Positions 1 to 8,611 of a DNA stretch of 64,000 nt are shown piece after piece; within the stretch, counting starts at the first letter, position 1; every line of letters begins with the position of its first letter. Where the stretch lies: contig CAIULK010000152.1 in assembly GCA_903899885.1 (NCBI GenBank), positions 35,637-99,636 on the forward strand. Reading direction: 5' to 3'. The notes beneath the pieces were generated by a model. That model was not told where the DNA came from and searched no databases. It worked only from the letters and a program-made list of their open reading frames with translations. Position numbers and translations under genes: made by a program. This DNA is from an uncultured Rhodospirillaceae bacterium. Its GTDB lineage: Bacteria > Pseudomonadota > Alphaproteobacteria > Rhodospirillales > Magnetospirillaceae.

Positions 1-1510
1 CGGCGCGATGGACGGCGCCTCGAAATTCGTGCGTGGCGACGCGATGGCCGGGTTGATGATCGTTTTCATCAACGTCATCGCCGGCATGATCATCGGCATG
101 GCCCAAGGCGGGATGAGCTTTACCCAGGCCGCCGACATCTATACCAAGCTGACGGTCGGCGACGGTCTGGTTACTCAGGTTCCGGCCCTGCTGATTTCGG
201 TGGCGGCCGGTTTGCTGGTCACCAAGGCGGGCGTGCAAGGCGCGGTCGATAAGGCGCTATTCAGCCAGCTCGGCGGTTATCCGCGCGCCATCGGCACGGC
301 CGGGGCCTTGATGACGCTGATGGCGGTGGTGCCCGGCATGCCGTTCCTGCCCTTCTTCGTGCTGGGCGGCGGCATGGCGGCGGCGGCGTTCTTGCTGGAC
401 CGCTCGCAAGTCGATAAGGCCGAAGCCGAGGCGGCGATCGAGACGCAAGAGGCGTTGCAAGCCCCCTCCATCCCGGAGGAGCCGATCTCGACCGCGCTGC
501 GCATCGACTTCGTGCGGTTGGAATTGGGCTATGGGCTGTTGCAGATGATCAACAACCCCAAGGGCATCAAACTGACCGACCAGATCAAGGCGCTGCGCCG
601 CGCGATCGCCGGCGAAATGGGCTTCGTCATGCCCAGCGTGCGCATTCAAGACAATATGCAGCTTCCGGCCAACACCTATGTCGTGTTCATCAAGGAGGTC
701 GAATCCGGGCGTGGCGAGTTGCGCCCCGGCATGTTGCTGGTGATGGACCCGCGCGGCGAGGATCTGACCCTTCCCGGCGAGAAAACCCGCGAGCCGACCT
801 TTGGGCTGCCCGCCTTGTGGGTGGATTCCACCGCGCGCGAGGAAGCCTTGTTCCGCGGCTATACCGTGGTCGATCCGCCGACCGTGGTCACCACCCATTT
901 GACCGAGCTGGTCAAGGACAACATGTCCGATCTGCTCTCGCACGCCGAAACCCAAAAGCTGCTCGACGAGCTGGACAAGGAACACCAAAAGCTGGTGGCC
1001 GAATTGATCCCCGGCAACATGACGGTGGGCGGCCTGCAACGGGTGCTGCAAAACCTGCTGTCCGAGCGGGTGTCGATCCGCGATCTGCCGACCATTCTGG
1101 AAGGGGTGTCCGAGGCCTGCGGCCATACCCGCAACGTGATGATGATCACCGAGCATGTCCGCGCCCGCCTGTCCCGCCAGATTTCCGATTCCAACACCGG
1201 GCCGAACGGATTCGTGCCGCTCTTGCCGCTGTCGCCGGAATGGGAACGCGCCTTCGCCGAATCCTTGACCGGTCCGGGCGAGGAAAAGCATCTGTCGATG
1301 GCGCCGTCGCAGCTTCAGGACTTTATCGGCAAGGTCCGCCAGACCTTCGAGCGTTTCGCGATGCAGGGCGAAACGCCGATCCTTTTGACCAGTCCGCTGA
1401 TCCGGCCCTATGTGCGGTCGATCATCGAGCGGTTCCGGCCCGTCACCGTGGTGATGAGCCAGTCCGAAATTCACCCGAAGGCCAAGATCAAGACGTTGGG
1501 GCAGATCTAA
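1..1510 (+). CDS. flhA: Flagellar export apparatus protein FlhA (3' part)
   Basis: This is the C-terminal part, about 502 codons, of FlhA, the inner-membrane export gate of the flagellar type III secretion system. The reading frame is open at the left edge of the window, so the start lies outside. The first 135 or so visible residues contain the last hydrophobic segments of the membrane domain, including GMIIGMAQGGMSF and VPALLISVAAGLLVTKAG. The rest is the soluble cytoplasmic domain (FlhA-C), which binds chaperone-substrate complexes; the segment ALRIDFVRLELGYGLL opens it. FlhA is normally about 700 residues, so roughly 200 are missing. The stop at 1508-1510 abuts the next start at 1511, which indicates an operon with flhF and flhG. 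Confidence 0.96.
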   Translation, partial: GAMDGASKFVRGDAMAGLMIVFINVIAGMIIGMAQGGMSFTQAADIYTKLTVGDGLVTQVPALLISVAAGLLVTKAGVQGAVDKALFSQLGGYPRAIGTAGALMTLMAVVPGMPFLPFFVLGGGMAAAAFLLDRSQVDKAEAEAAIETQEALQAPSIPEEPISTALRIDFVRLELGYGLLQMINNPKGIKLTDQIKALRRAIAGEMGFVMPSVRIQDNMQLPANTYVVFIKEVESGRGELRPGMLLVMDPRGEDLTLPGEKTREPTFGLPALWVDSTAREEALFRGYTVVDPPTVVTTHLTELVKDNMSDLLSHAETQKLLDELDKEHQKLVAELIPGNMTVGGLQRVLQNLLSERVSIRDLPTILEGVSEACGHTRNVMMITEHVRARLSRQISDSNTGPNGFVPLLPLSPEWERAFAESLTGPGEEKHLSMAPSQLQDFIGKVRQTFERFAMQGETPILLTSPLIRPYVRSIIERFRPVTVVMSQSEIHPKAKIKTLGQI

Positions 1511-2545
1511 ATGCGGCTAAAATCCTTTACCGCCCCGACAATGGCCGAAGCGATGGAGCTGGTGCGCCAGGAATTGGGCGACGACGCGATCATCGTGTCC
1601 ACCCAGCGCGCCGCCGGAACCAAGGGGGTCCGGATCACCGCCGCCCTGGAACCGGAAGACGCCGATTCGGTGATCGCCGAGATCTTGTCGGAAGGCAGCC
1701 GTTCGGATGCCGCCGAGGCGGTGCGCGAGGCGTTCGAGAAACACGGGCTGCCGCAACGCCTGATCGAACGGCTGGTCAACGCCGCCCGCACCTCGGCCTT
1801 GGCCGACCCGGTTTTGGCGGGCGCCGCGGCGTTGGAGGCGGGCTATGCCTTCGCTCATCTGCCGGAACATTCCGCGCCGCGCCCGTTTTTGATGGTCGGG
1901 CCGCCGGGATCGGGAAAAAGCATGGCGGTCGCCAAGGTCGCGGCGCGCGGCGTGCTGAAACAGCGCCAGATCGGCGTCATCAGTTGCGATAATATCCGGG
2001 CGGGCGCGATGGAGCAGCTGGCCGCCTTTACCCGCATCCTCGGCATCGACCTGATCAAGGCGCGCGGGCCCGAGGCGCTGCGCCGCGCCGTCGAGGGGGC
2101 GGCGGGGATGTATGATCTGGTGACGATCGATTCGCCCGGTCTCAACCCCTTCAAGCCCAGCGACATGGATTACTTGCAAGCCTTGGTCGAGGCCGCCGAT
2201 GTCGAACCCATTCTGGTGATGTCGGCGGGTGGCGATCCGGCGGAAGCCGCCGAGATGGCCGAGGCCTTTGCCGCCGTCGGCGTTGGCCGGCTGTTCGCGA
2301 CGCGGCTGGATACCACGCGGCGGTTGGGCGGCATTCTGGTCGCCGCCGATGCCGGGCAGATGGCCTTTTGCGATGTTTCGGCCAGCCCGCATGTGGCGGG
2401 CGGCATCTCGCCGATTTCAGCCCTTCTGCTGGCCAAATTGATGATCCCGGAAAGTCCGCCGCTTCGCCGCCGCGAAGCGGACGAGGCCGAGACCGCAGAA
2501 CCCACCGACGACGCCCCCCGCACCGACGAGGCCCAGGCTCCATGA
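1511..2545 (+). CDS. flhF: Flagellar biosynthesis SRP-type GTPase FlhF
   Basis: FlhF is an SRP-family GTPase that sets the position and number of polar flagella together with FlhG. The 344-residue product starts with the family signature MRLKSFTAPTMAEAM and has a P-loop GPPGSGKS at about residues 130-137. The SRP G3 box (DTAG) is replaced by DSPG, and the G4-like segment reads TRLDTTRRLG, so this is a divergent alphaproteobacterial form. The C-terminal 30 residues or so are acidic and proline-rich and probably disordered. It begins one base after the flhA stop and its own stop overlaps the flhG start (ATGA at 2542-2545), so translation is likely coupled. Confidence 0.93.
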   Translation: MRLKSFTAPTMAEAMELVRQELGDDAIIVSTQRAAGTKGVRITAALEPEDADSVIAEILSEGSRSDAAEAVREAFEKHGLPQRLIERLVNAARTSALADPVLAGAAALEAGYAFAHLPEHSAPRPFLMVGPPGSGKSMAVAKVAARGVLKQRQIGVISCDNIRAGAMEQLAAFTRILGIDLIKARGPEALRRAVEGAAGMYDLVTIDSPGLNPFKPSDMDYLQALVEAADVEPILVMSAGGDPAEAAEMAEAFAAVGVGRLFATRLDTTRRLGGILVAADAGQMAFCDVSASPHVAGGISPISALLLAKLMIPESPPLRRREADEAETAEPTDDAPRTDEAQAP

Positions 2546-3339
2546 CCAATCCTCCCGAAACTCCCTCGCTGGCGCCGCCACCGGCCCAGCGCGTGAAAAG
2601 CCGCAATCTCATCGCCGTCGCCTCGGGCAAGGGCGGCGTCGGCAAGACGTGGTTCGCCATCACCTTGACCCATGCGATCGCCCGCCAGGGCCGCCGCGCG
2701 CTGTTGTTCGACGGCGATCTCGGTTTGGCCAACGTCGATATTCAATTGGGCCTGATGCCCAAGACCGATCTGGGCAGCGTGGTGGCCGGGCGGGTCACCC
2801 TGAACCAAGCGCTGGTCCCGTTTCCGGCGGGGGGATTCGACATCATCGCCGGGCGGTCCGGCTCGGGGACCTTGGCCAACATTCCCTTGTCGCGGCTGCA
2901 AATGCTGGGCGACGATCTGGCGCTGCTGGCCGGGGCCTACGACCGGGTGGTGGTCGATCTCGGGGCCGGGGTGGAAAAAACCGTCCGCTTGCTGGCGCAA
3001 AATGCCGGGGTCGTTCTGGTCGTCACCACCGACGAGCCGACCGCGCTGACCGACGCCTATGCCTTCATCAAGGTCACCCATCTGGAACGGCCGGGCACCG
3101 ATATGCGGGTGGTGGTCAACATGGCCAACTCGATCCGCGAGGGCGAACGGGTCTATGCCACGCTGCTGAAGGCCTGCGAGGGGTTCTTGAAGATCTCGCC
3201 GCCGCTGGCCGGGGTAATCCGCCGTGATCTTAAGGTCCGCGATGCCATCCGCAACCAGACGCCGATCCTGACCCGGTCGCCGAACGCCGAGGCGGCCGCC
3301 GATGTCGAGGCGCTGGTGGAACGCTTGTTGAACCCATGA
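2542..3339 (+). CDS. flhG: MinD-like ATPase FlhG (flagellar number regulator)
   Basis: This 265-residue ParA/MinD-family ATPase is the usual partner of FlhF and limits flagellar number. It carries the deviant Walker A motif GKGGVGKT at about residues 29-36, a Walker A' region LLFDGDLGLANVDIQLGL, and the Walker B-like VVVDLGAGVEKTV. I chose the ATG at 2542 because it gives an ATGA overlap with flhF and puts the P-loop where the family has it; the frame is open upstream but only as a shadow of flhF. The first 20 residues are proline-rich. The stop overlaps the following start at 3336. Confidence 0.92.
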   Translation: MTNPPETPSLAPPPAQRVKSRNLIAVASGKGGVGKTWFAITLTHAIARQGRRALLFDGDLGLANVDIQLGLMPKTDLGSVVAGRVTLNQALVPFPAGGFDIIAGRSGSGTLANIPLSRLQMLGDDLALLAGAYDRVVVDLGAGVEKTVRLLAQNAGVVLVVTTDEPTALTDAYAFIKVTHLERPGTDMRVVVNMANSIREGERVYATLLKACEGFLKISPPLAGVIRRDLKVRDAIRNQTPILTRSPNAEAAADVEALVERLLNP

Positions 3340-4952
3340 CCATCGGCCCGCCGCCGATCCTGCCTCAAGCGGTGTCCGCCAACGGACCGGCGGCGGCGAT
3401 TCTCTCCTTGGCCGTCGATAGCCCGGTCTCGCAGGCGGTGGCGGCCTTGCCGCCCGGCGTGGTCATGGACGCGGTGGTTCCGCCGCAAGCCGGATTGGCC
3501 AAGGGCATGATCGAGGTTCTCACCGACGTCGGCCCCCTGCTGCTAAAGGCGCGCGGCGACATGCCGGTCTTGACGCCGGGCACCAAGGTCGGATTGCAGG
3601 TCGTGCAGTTCGAGGGCCAGGTTCTGGTCAAGATGATGGCGGTGGGGTCCCGTGCCGCCGCCGGTTCCGGTCCGCTTGGACTGTCCGCGCCGGGGATGAA
3701 CGCGTCGTCGCCGCAAACCGCGGCGGCCTCGAATTCCGCCTTTATCGCGACGTCCGCCACCGGCAACGCGCCCGCCGGGTTGATCGCCACGGTTCTGCGG
3801 TCCGCGCAACCGGCCCCGGCCGCCGCGACAACCCCTGGGGCGCCAATGGCGGGCGCAAATGCCGCCTCGCCCGGAGTTCCCACCGATTTGGCCGCCGGAA
3901 CCCGTCTGGTCGTGCGCATTGCCCAGGTCGTTCCGCCGTCCGCCGGGGGCGAGACGACGCCGGTCGCCGTTCCGGAAAGTGGCGCGTCGACGGCTCCCCC
4001 CTCGTCGCCGTCACCTCAAGGTTCCGCAGGCCCGGCGCAGTCCGTCGCTCCTCCGCCCTCCACGGGATCCGGTCCGCCCCCCCTGGCGACCTTGGCCGCG
4101 ACGGTGACCGATCACGGTCCCGGCGGCCAGGCGATCGTCAAAACGCCCGCCGGGCTGTTGACGCTGCCCGCCGCCGACGAACTGCCGGTCGGTGCCCAGG
4201 CCACGCTGGAAGTGGTCGAGCCGCCGTTGCCGCCGTTGTCGCCGCCATCAACCAATGCGCCGCCGCCGCCGGGCTTGGGCAAGGACGGATGGCCCGCGAT
4301 GCAGGAGGCGCTGCAAACCCTGGCCGAAAGCGGCGACGCGAGCGCCCTTGACCAAGTATTGCGGCAAATCCCGCAAGTGGGGCCGCGCATGGCGGCTACC
4401 TTGTCGCTGATGGCCACCGCCGTGGTCGCCAACGAAGGCGGGGGATTGGTCGGCGAGGGCGGAACGAAGGCCTTGGACAAATCGGGCAAATCGGGTCTGG
4501 CCGCGCGGATCAAGGCCGATCTGGCCGGAGCGTCGCAAGCGGCGGCGCGCCCCTTGGGCGACGGGGAATGGCGGGGGATGACCCTGCCGATGTGGTCGGG
4601 CCAACGGATCGAGCCGATCGAGCTGTATCTGCGCCGTCACCAGACCGAAGAGGTCGATGCCGACGAAAAGAAAGGCCGGGGCGGTGACGAACATCGTTTT
4701 GTGTTCGACCTTTCGCTTAGCCGCTTGGGCCGGATGCAGTTCGATGGTCTGGTCAAGCGCGACGTCAAACGCTTCGATCTGATTATCCGCACCGAAAAAC
4801 CCTTTCCCGAGCGGATGCGCCAGGATATCGCGATGCTGTTCACCCTGACCGGCGACGCGGTGGGGACCAAGGGATCGGTGATGTTCCGAAGCAACGGCCG
4901 TTTCATCGATTTTCCGCCCCCCGTGGCGGGAACCGCGCGAATCATGGTATAA
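3336..4952 (+). CDS. FliK-like flagellar hook-length control candidate
   Basis: This 538-residue protein is very rich in alanine and proline in residues 100-320, with a more regular C-terminal part. The last 100 residues contain FDLSLSRLGRMQFDGLV and RMRQDIAMLFTLTGDAVG, which resemble the C-terminal Flg_hook domain of FliK, a molecular ruler that switches export specificity when the hook reaches its length. Low-complexity central regions also fit FliK. It is translationally coupled to flhG (ATGA at 3336-3339), which supports a flagellar role. Assignment to FliK proper is inference; a general Pro/Ala-rich flagellar accessory protein is the alternative. Confidence 0.6.
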   Translation: MTIGPPPILPQAVSANGPAAAILSLAVDSPVSQAVAALPPGVVMDAVVPPQAGLAKGMIEVLTDVGPLLLKARGDMPVLTPGTKVGLQVVQFEGQVLVKMMAVGSRAAAGSGPLGLSAPGMNASSPQTAAASNSAFIATSATGNAPAGLIATVLRSAQPAPAAATTPGAPMAGANAASPGVPTDLAAGTRLVVRIAQVVPPSAGGETTPVAVPESGASTAPPSSPSPQGSAGPAQSVAPPPSTGSGPPPLATLAATVTDHGPGGQAIVKTPAGLLTLPAADELPVGAQATLEVVEPPLPPLSPPSTNAPPPPGLGKDGWPAMQEALQTLAESGDASALDQVLRQIPQVGPRMAATLSLMATAVVANEGGGLVGEGGTKALDKSGKSGLAARIKADLAGASQAAARPLGDGEWRGMTLPMWSGQRIEPIELYLRRHQTEEVDADEKKGRGGDEHRFVFDLSLSRLGRMQFDGLVKRDVKRFDLIIRTEKPFPERMRQDIAMLFTLTGDAVGTKGSVMFRSNGRFIDFPPPVAGTARIMV

Positions 4953-5003
4953 CCGGCACGGTGATTGCTTAGCTTCCGGCGGACTGAAGGGATTCGGATC
5001 GTC

Positions 5004-6491
5004 ATGCTAACCGATGTGCAAGACCCCGCCGGGCTATACGCGGTTCTGGGACTAACCCCCGGAGCCAGCGCCACCGCCATCAAACGCGCCTTCCGGGCGC
5101 GCGCCAAGGCCGTCCATCCCGATCGCCATCCGGGACAGGCGGCCTCGGGCGAGTTTCAACGCCTTGTCACGGCATACAAAGTTTTACGCGATGCGGTCGC
5201 CCGCACCGAATACGACACCACCGGCCATGTCGCGATCGGCGAGATCGACGACGAACCGCCCAGCGCCGCCTTTGCCTGTTCGGTCTGCGGCGTGGTCACC
5301 GCCCAGCCGCGTTACGTCGTGCTGCACGAGGTGCGAAGCTACGTGCTGTGGGCAAGAACCGTCCCGGTGGAGGGAATTTTCTGCCGGGACTGCGCCGACC
5401 ACGCGGGCGTGCGCGCCGCCGCCGCCAGTTGGGTCGAGGGATGGTGGTCGCCGCCCGGCCTTCTGGTGACCCCGGTGGTGCTGCTCCACAATTTGTTGGG
5501 CGGCACGCAACCGCGTGAAGCCAATGCCCGGGTGTCGATCCGCCAAGCCCAGGCGTTTCTGGCCCGGGGCGACAAGGGGCTGGCCTCGGCCGCCGCCGCC
5601 CAGGCCGAGCGCTTCGCGCGCACGCGGGCGCAAACCAAGGCGATTGCCCAGATCCAAACGGCGGCCGGGGCGCATGTCCGTCTGCGCGACCGTTGGGGTT
5701 TCCGTTTAAGCCGGGCCTTCCTGACCCAGTTGGCGCCGTTGCTGGCGTTGCCGCTGACCGCGTTCGTGCTGTTGATGGGGCTGACCAAGACATGGGACCC
5801 GCCGCCCTCGACCAAACGGGCCGGGATCACCGTCGCGCAACCCTCGGCCGGGGATATCCGCTTCGTTGCCGTCGATGGCTTGAAGATCCGCCAGGATCCC
5901 GGCGACAGCGCGCCGGTCATTACCCTGCTCGACCGTTTCACCGCGCTCACCGTTTTGGCCCCGGCGGGCGACGGGTCTTGGGTGCAGGTCAAGACCCCGT
6001 CCGGCATCACCGGATTCGTGCCGGCTCTAACCTTGTACGGCGGGTCGGGGGAACTACTGCGCCGCACATGGTGCGAGGAACACCGGGGTGGCACCCCGGC
6101 GGCGGGCGAGGTTCTGCTCCGCCACGCCGACGGCGATCATCGCTTGCTGATTCACAACGGCGAACGCATGGACGCGGTGGTCAAGCTGAAAACCGCCCAG
6201 GGCACCACAATCGTGTCGGTGTTCGTGCCCGCGACCTATCACCTCAGCCTGGCCGGTCTCCCCGAGGGCAGTTACGGCATCGAGTTCGCGACCGGGACCC
6301 ACTATTCGCGCGGCTGCGCCGGATTCGTCGAGCCGTTGAAAACCGCGCGCCTGCCCTATACGGTGACCTTCCATCATGTCCCGGCGGCGCTGATGGCCAG
6401 CATGGCCGGGGCGATCCCGGAAGTGGCGCTGGACGACGACGCCAAGCCCGCCGTGGCGATCCCTGCGGATGTTTTCGCGGCGGATGATTGA
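5004..6491 (+). CDS. DnaJ-domain membrane protein with zinc ribbon and SH3 domain
   Basis: The 495-residue product begins with a J domain (residues 8-70, HPD motif at about 38-40), which should stimulate a DnaK-type ATPase. It is followed by two CxxC pairs (CSVC and CRDC, about 32 residues apart) that could bind zinc. A single hydrophobic segment near residue 250 (LAPLLALPLTAFVLLMGL) and a bacterial SH3-type module with LKIRQDPGD and GITGFVPALTLYGG follow. The C-terminal 140 residues are not recognised. The layout suggests a cytoplasmic J domain and zinc module with a periplasmic SH3 domain. I chose ATG 5004; a TTG at 4965 is possible. It follows the FliK-like gene by 51 bases. Confidence 0.7.
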   Translation: MLTDVQDPAGLYAVLGLTPGASATAIKRAFRARAKAVHPDRHPGQAASGEFQRLVTAYKVLRDAVARTEYDTTGHVAIGEIDDEPPSAAFACSVCGVVTAQPRYVVLHEVRSYVLWARTVPVEGIFCRDCADHAGVRAAAASWVEGWWSPPGLLVTPVVLLHNLLGGTQPREANARVSIRQAQAFLARGDKGLASAAAAQAERFARTRAQTKAIAQIQTAAGAHVRLRDRWGFRLSRAFLTQLAPLLALPLTAFVLLMGLTKTWDPPPSTKRAGITVAQPSAGDIRFVAVDGLKIRQDPGDSAPVITLLDRFTALTVLAPAGDGSWVQVKTPSGITGFVPALTLYGGSGELLRRTWCEEHRGGTPAAGEVLLRHADGDHRLLIHNGERMDAVVKLKTAQGTTIVSVFVPATYHLSLAGLPEGSYGIEFATGTHYSRGCAGFVEPLKTARLPYTVTFHHVPAALMASMAGAIPEVALDDDAKPAVAIPADVFAADD

Positions 6492-6503
6492 AGGAAGGTG
6501 AGG

Positions 6504-6526
6504 ACCCACGGGACAAGCCCGTGGGT
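6504..6526. repeat. Perfect 9-bp hairpin, REP-like
   Basis: ACCCACGGG and CCCGTGGGT form a perfect 9-bp stem with a 5-base loop, 13 bases after the stop at 6491. No run of T follows on either strand, so it is not a classic intrinsic terminator. It resembles the short palindromic repeats scattered between genes in many alphaproteobacteria; no second copy is visible in this window. Confidence 0.5.
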
Positions 6527-6699
6527 GACGGTAAGGCCGAGGCTGTGGCCAAGATGCCACAGTGCGCGACTTTCGACACAGCACCCCCCGCCCCTTGCTT
6601 GACGATGACCGGCTGGATGTGGCCTTCTGGTGTCCGTCATAAAGACTAGGGGGACGGGGTGTCAGCCTTGGGTCCCGCGACATTCAAATAGGAGTTCAC

Positions 6700-7950
6700 A
6701 TGAAAAAGATTCTGTTCGCCAGCACGGCGCTGGTTGCCGCGGGCATGCTGACCACCGGCACCGCCTCGGCGTCCGACAAGATCAACCTGTCCATCGGCGG
6801 CTTCTCCAAGTGGTGGGTTGTCGGCGCGTGGCAGTCGTCCGACTACCAGCAGGGCAATCAGGTCGGTTCGAACGCCCGTTCGTACAACAACGTTGACGTC
6901 AAGGGCGACAACGAGATTTGGTTCTCGGGCGACACGAAGCTCGACAACGGCATGAAGGTTGGCGTCAGCGTCCATCTGGAAGCCGGCGGCCACACCGACG
7001 GCACCACCGACACCATCGACCAGTCCTATGTCTACGTCGAAGGCGGTTTCGGTAAGGTTCTGGCCGGTACCATTAAGAACGGCACCTACCTGATGCACGT
7101 TCAGGCTCCCGACGCCGCTGGCAACTGGGGCGCCGCTGGTCTGATGACCATGAACTACGTCATTGCCAAGCCGAAGTCGGTCAACGCGATGGCCGGTGGT
7201 AACACCACCCAGATCAACAGCAACAACAACGCCGAGACGATCACCTACGTCGCCCCGACGTTCTACGGCTTGACCGTTGGCGCCAGCTACCTGCCGAACG
7301 GCGTCGAAGACAGCCGCGGCGTGACCGATCTGAACAACGAAGCCGCTTCGTACGTTCAGGAAGGCTACGGCGCTGCCGCCATGTACGCCGAAACCTTCGG
7401 CGCCGTTGGCGTGAAGTTGTCGGCCGGCGTGTTCCAGGCCAAGGTCAACTCGTCCACGATTTCGACCACCGGTGTTGGCGGCTGGCTGGAATCGTCCTAC
7501 GGCGCGAACCTGACCTACGCTGGCTTCACCCTGGGCGGTTCGTACCGTCACCAGGACAGCAACTGCACCAAGGACCTGGGCAACAGCAACGGTTGTAACG
7601 GCGCGGCGGCTGGTGAAGCCACCACCACCGGCAACGGTTCGTATGGCAAGGGCAATGCCTACGACGTCGGTCTGTCGTATGCCTCTGGCCCGTACGCGGT
7701 CAGCTTCGCGTACTTCCACTCGGGCGTGCAGCACGACAACGCGACCGGCACCACCCTGGGTGGCGACGACACCATCGAGTTCTACCAGGCTTCGGGCAAG
7801 TACAACCTGGGCGCTGGCGTGGACATCCTGACGTCGGTCGGTTACGCCAAGTACAACAGCCAGATCCCGTCGACGGCTAACGGCACCACCGGCGACAACA
7901 ACCACAACTCTGGTTGGATGATCATGAGCGGTCTGTCGCTGACGTTCTAA
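6700..7950 (+). CDS. Major outer-membrane porin
   Basis: The 416-residue product has a clear signal peptide (MKKILFASTALVAAGMLTTG, cleavage after TASA) and a beta-barrel body rich in Gly, Asn, Ser, Thr and aromatic residues. It ends in GLSLTF, the terminal phenylalanine expected for BAM-assembled barrels. It resembles trimeric general porins of the Magnetospirillum/Rhodospirillaceae type, which let small solutes cross the outer membrane. A strong Shine-Dalgarno (TAGGAG at 6689-6694) precedes the ATG. Codon use is much more biased than its neighbours (GGT, AAC, AAG, CTG), as in a very highly expressed gene, and a strong terminator follows. Its specificity cannot be told from sequence. Confidence 0.9.
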   Translation: MKKILFASTALVAAGMLTTGTASASDKINLSIGGFSKWWVVGAWQSSDYQQGNQVGSNARSYNNVDVKGDNEIWFSGDTKLDNGMKVGVSVHLEAGGHTDGTTDTIDQSYVYVEGGFGKVLAGTIKNGTYLMHVQAPDAAGNWGAAGLMTMNYVIAKPKSVNAMAGGNTTQINSNNNAETITYVAPTFYGLTVGASYLPNGVEDSRGVTDLNNEAASYVQEGYGAAAMYAETFGAVGVKLSAGVFQAKVNSSTISTTGVGGWLESSYGANLTYAGFTLGGSYRHQDSNCTKDLGNSNGCNGAAAGEATTTGNGSYGKGNAYDVGLSYASGPYAVSFAYFHSGVQHDNATGTTLGGDDTIEFYQASGKYNLGAGVDILTSVGYAKYNSQIPSTANGTTGDNNHNSGWMIMSGLSLTF

Positions 7951-7977
7951 TCGAACCCAGCGGTTTACCACGAGGGG

Positions 7978-8006
7978 AAGGGCGGCTTCGGCCGCCCTTT
8001 CTTTTT
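7978..8006 (+). terminator. Rho-independent terminator of the porin gene
   Basis: GGGCGGC (7980-7986), a TTCG tetraloop and GCCGCCC (7991-7997) are followed by TTTCTTTTT. It lies 28 bases after the porin stop. The UUCG-capped GC stem with a T tract is a textbook intrinsic terminator. Confidence 0.93.
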
Positions 8007-8021
8007 GTGTCCCATGTGTGC

Positions 8022-8086
8022 CCCTCTCTCGCCTTGCGGGAGAGGGAGGGGCCCGTCGCCGCAGGCGATGGGAGGGTGAGGGAGCC
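8022..8086 (+). repeat. Left inverted-repeat arm flanking the DUF559 gene
   Basis: The arm consists of a hairpin (8022-8046, stem CCCTCTC-T-CGC with CTT loop) followed by a second block 8041-8086. The block 8041-8086 matches the reverse complement of 8470-8516 at about 43 of 47 positions. Together with the right arm it encloses one gene. Confidence 0.8.
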
Positions 8087-8112
8087 GCGCGCACGTCGGC
8101 TCCCATTACGCG

Positions 8113-8463
8113 ATGCTCTTGCCGATGGCCGACACGACGCCCCGCCAACTTCGCACCACCTCGACCGAGGCCGAGCGACGCCTCTGGTCGGTTCTGCGCG
8201 GTCGCCGATTGGGTGGGTTCAAGTTCCGCCGTCAGCATCCGTTCGACCGCTATATTCTGGATTTTGCTTGCGTCGAAGGCCTGTTGGCGGTGGAAGCCGA
8301 TGGCAGCCAGCATTGCGGCAGCGCAGGCGACGAAACGCGCACCAATATCCTGGGGCGTCATGGCTGGCGCGTATTGCGCTTTTGGAATTCCGACATTCTC
8401 ACGAATACCGTCGGCGTGAGCGAGGAGATTCTGAGGGTTCTGAGGGAACGGGTGCATGACTGA
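8113..8463 (+). CDS. DUF559 (Vsr-like endonuclease fold) protein
   Basis: This 116-residue protein belongs to the DUF559 family, which shares the very-short-patch-repair endonuclease fold. Recognisable elements are STEAERRLWSVLRGRRLGG, FKFRRQHPFDRYILDFAC, the acidic strand LAVEADGSQH, and the C-terminal RHGWRVLRFWNSDI. The D, E and Q-x-H residues expected for metal binding are present. An ATG at 8125 could also be the start. The gene sits alone between two arms of a near-perfect inverted repeat, so it looks like a compact cassette. No biochemical function is established for the family that I know of; DNA cleavage is inference from the fold. Confidence 0.85.
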   Translation: MLLPMADTTPRQLRTTSTEAERRLWSVLRGRRLGGFKFRRQHPFDRYILDFACVEGLLAVEADGSQHCGSAGDETRTNILGRHGWRVLRFWNSDILTNTVGVSEEILRVLRERVHD

Positions 8464-8469
8464 GCCGGT

Positions 8470-8536
8470 GGCTCCCTCACCCTCCCATCGCCTGTAAGCG
8501 ATGGGCCCCTCCCTCTCCCGCGACGCGGGAGAGGGA
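8470..8536 (-). repeat. Right inverted-repeat arm flanking the DUF559 gene
   Basis: This arm starts 7 bases after the DUF559 stop. Its outer part is a perfect 11-bp hairpin (8511-8521 with 8525-8535, loop GAC). The block 8470-8516 is the inverted counterpart of 8041-8086, differing at three positions and one gap. Confidence 0.8.
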
Positions 8537-8611
8537 TTCAAATTCGTTTTTGTGCGGACAACGGATTCGGGATAGGGCATTAAAAGGAACCCGATTTCCA
8601 ACGAGGCCGAC

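Noticed and set aside
257..1474. Long open frame on the minus strand opposite flhA (405 codons), and similar long antisense frames elsewhere
   Set aside because: High GC content produces long antisense frames; composition is His/Arg/Gly-rich without family similarity, and the plus-strand genes are clear.
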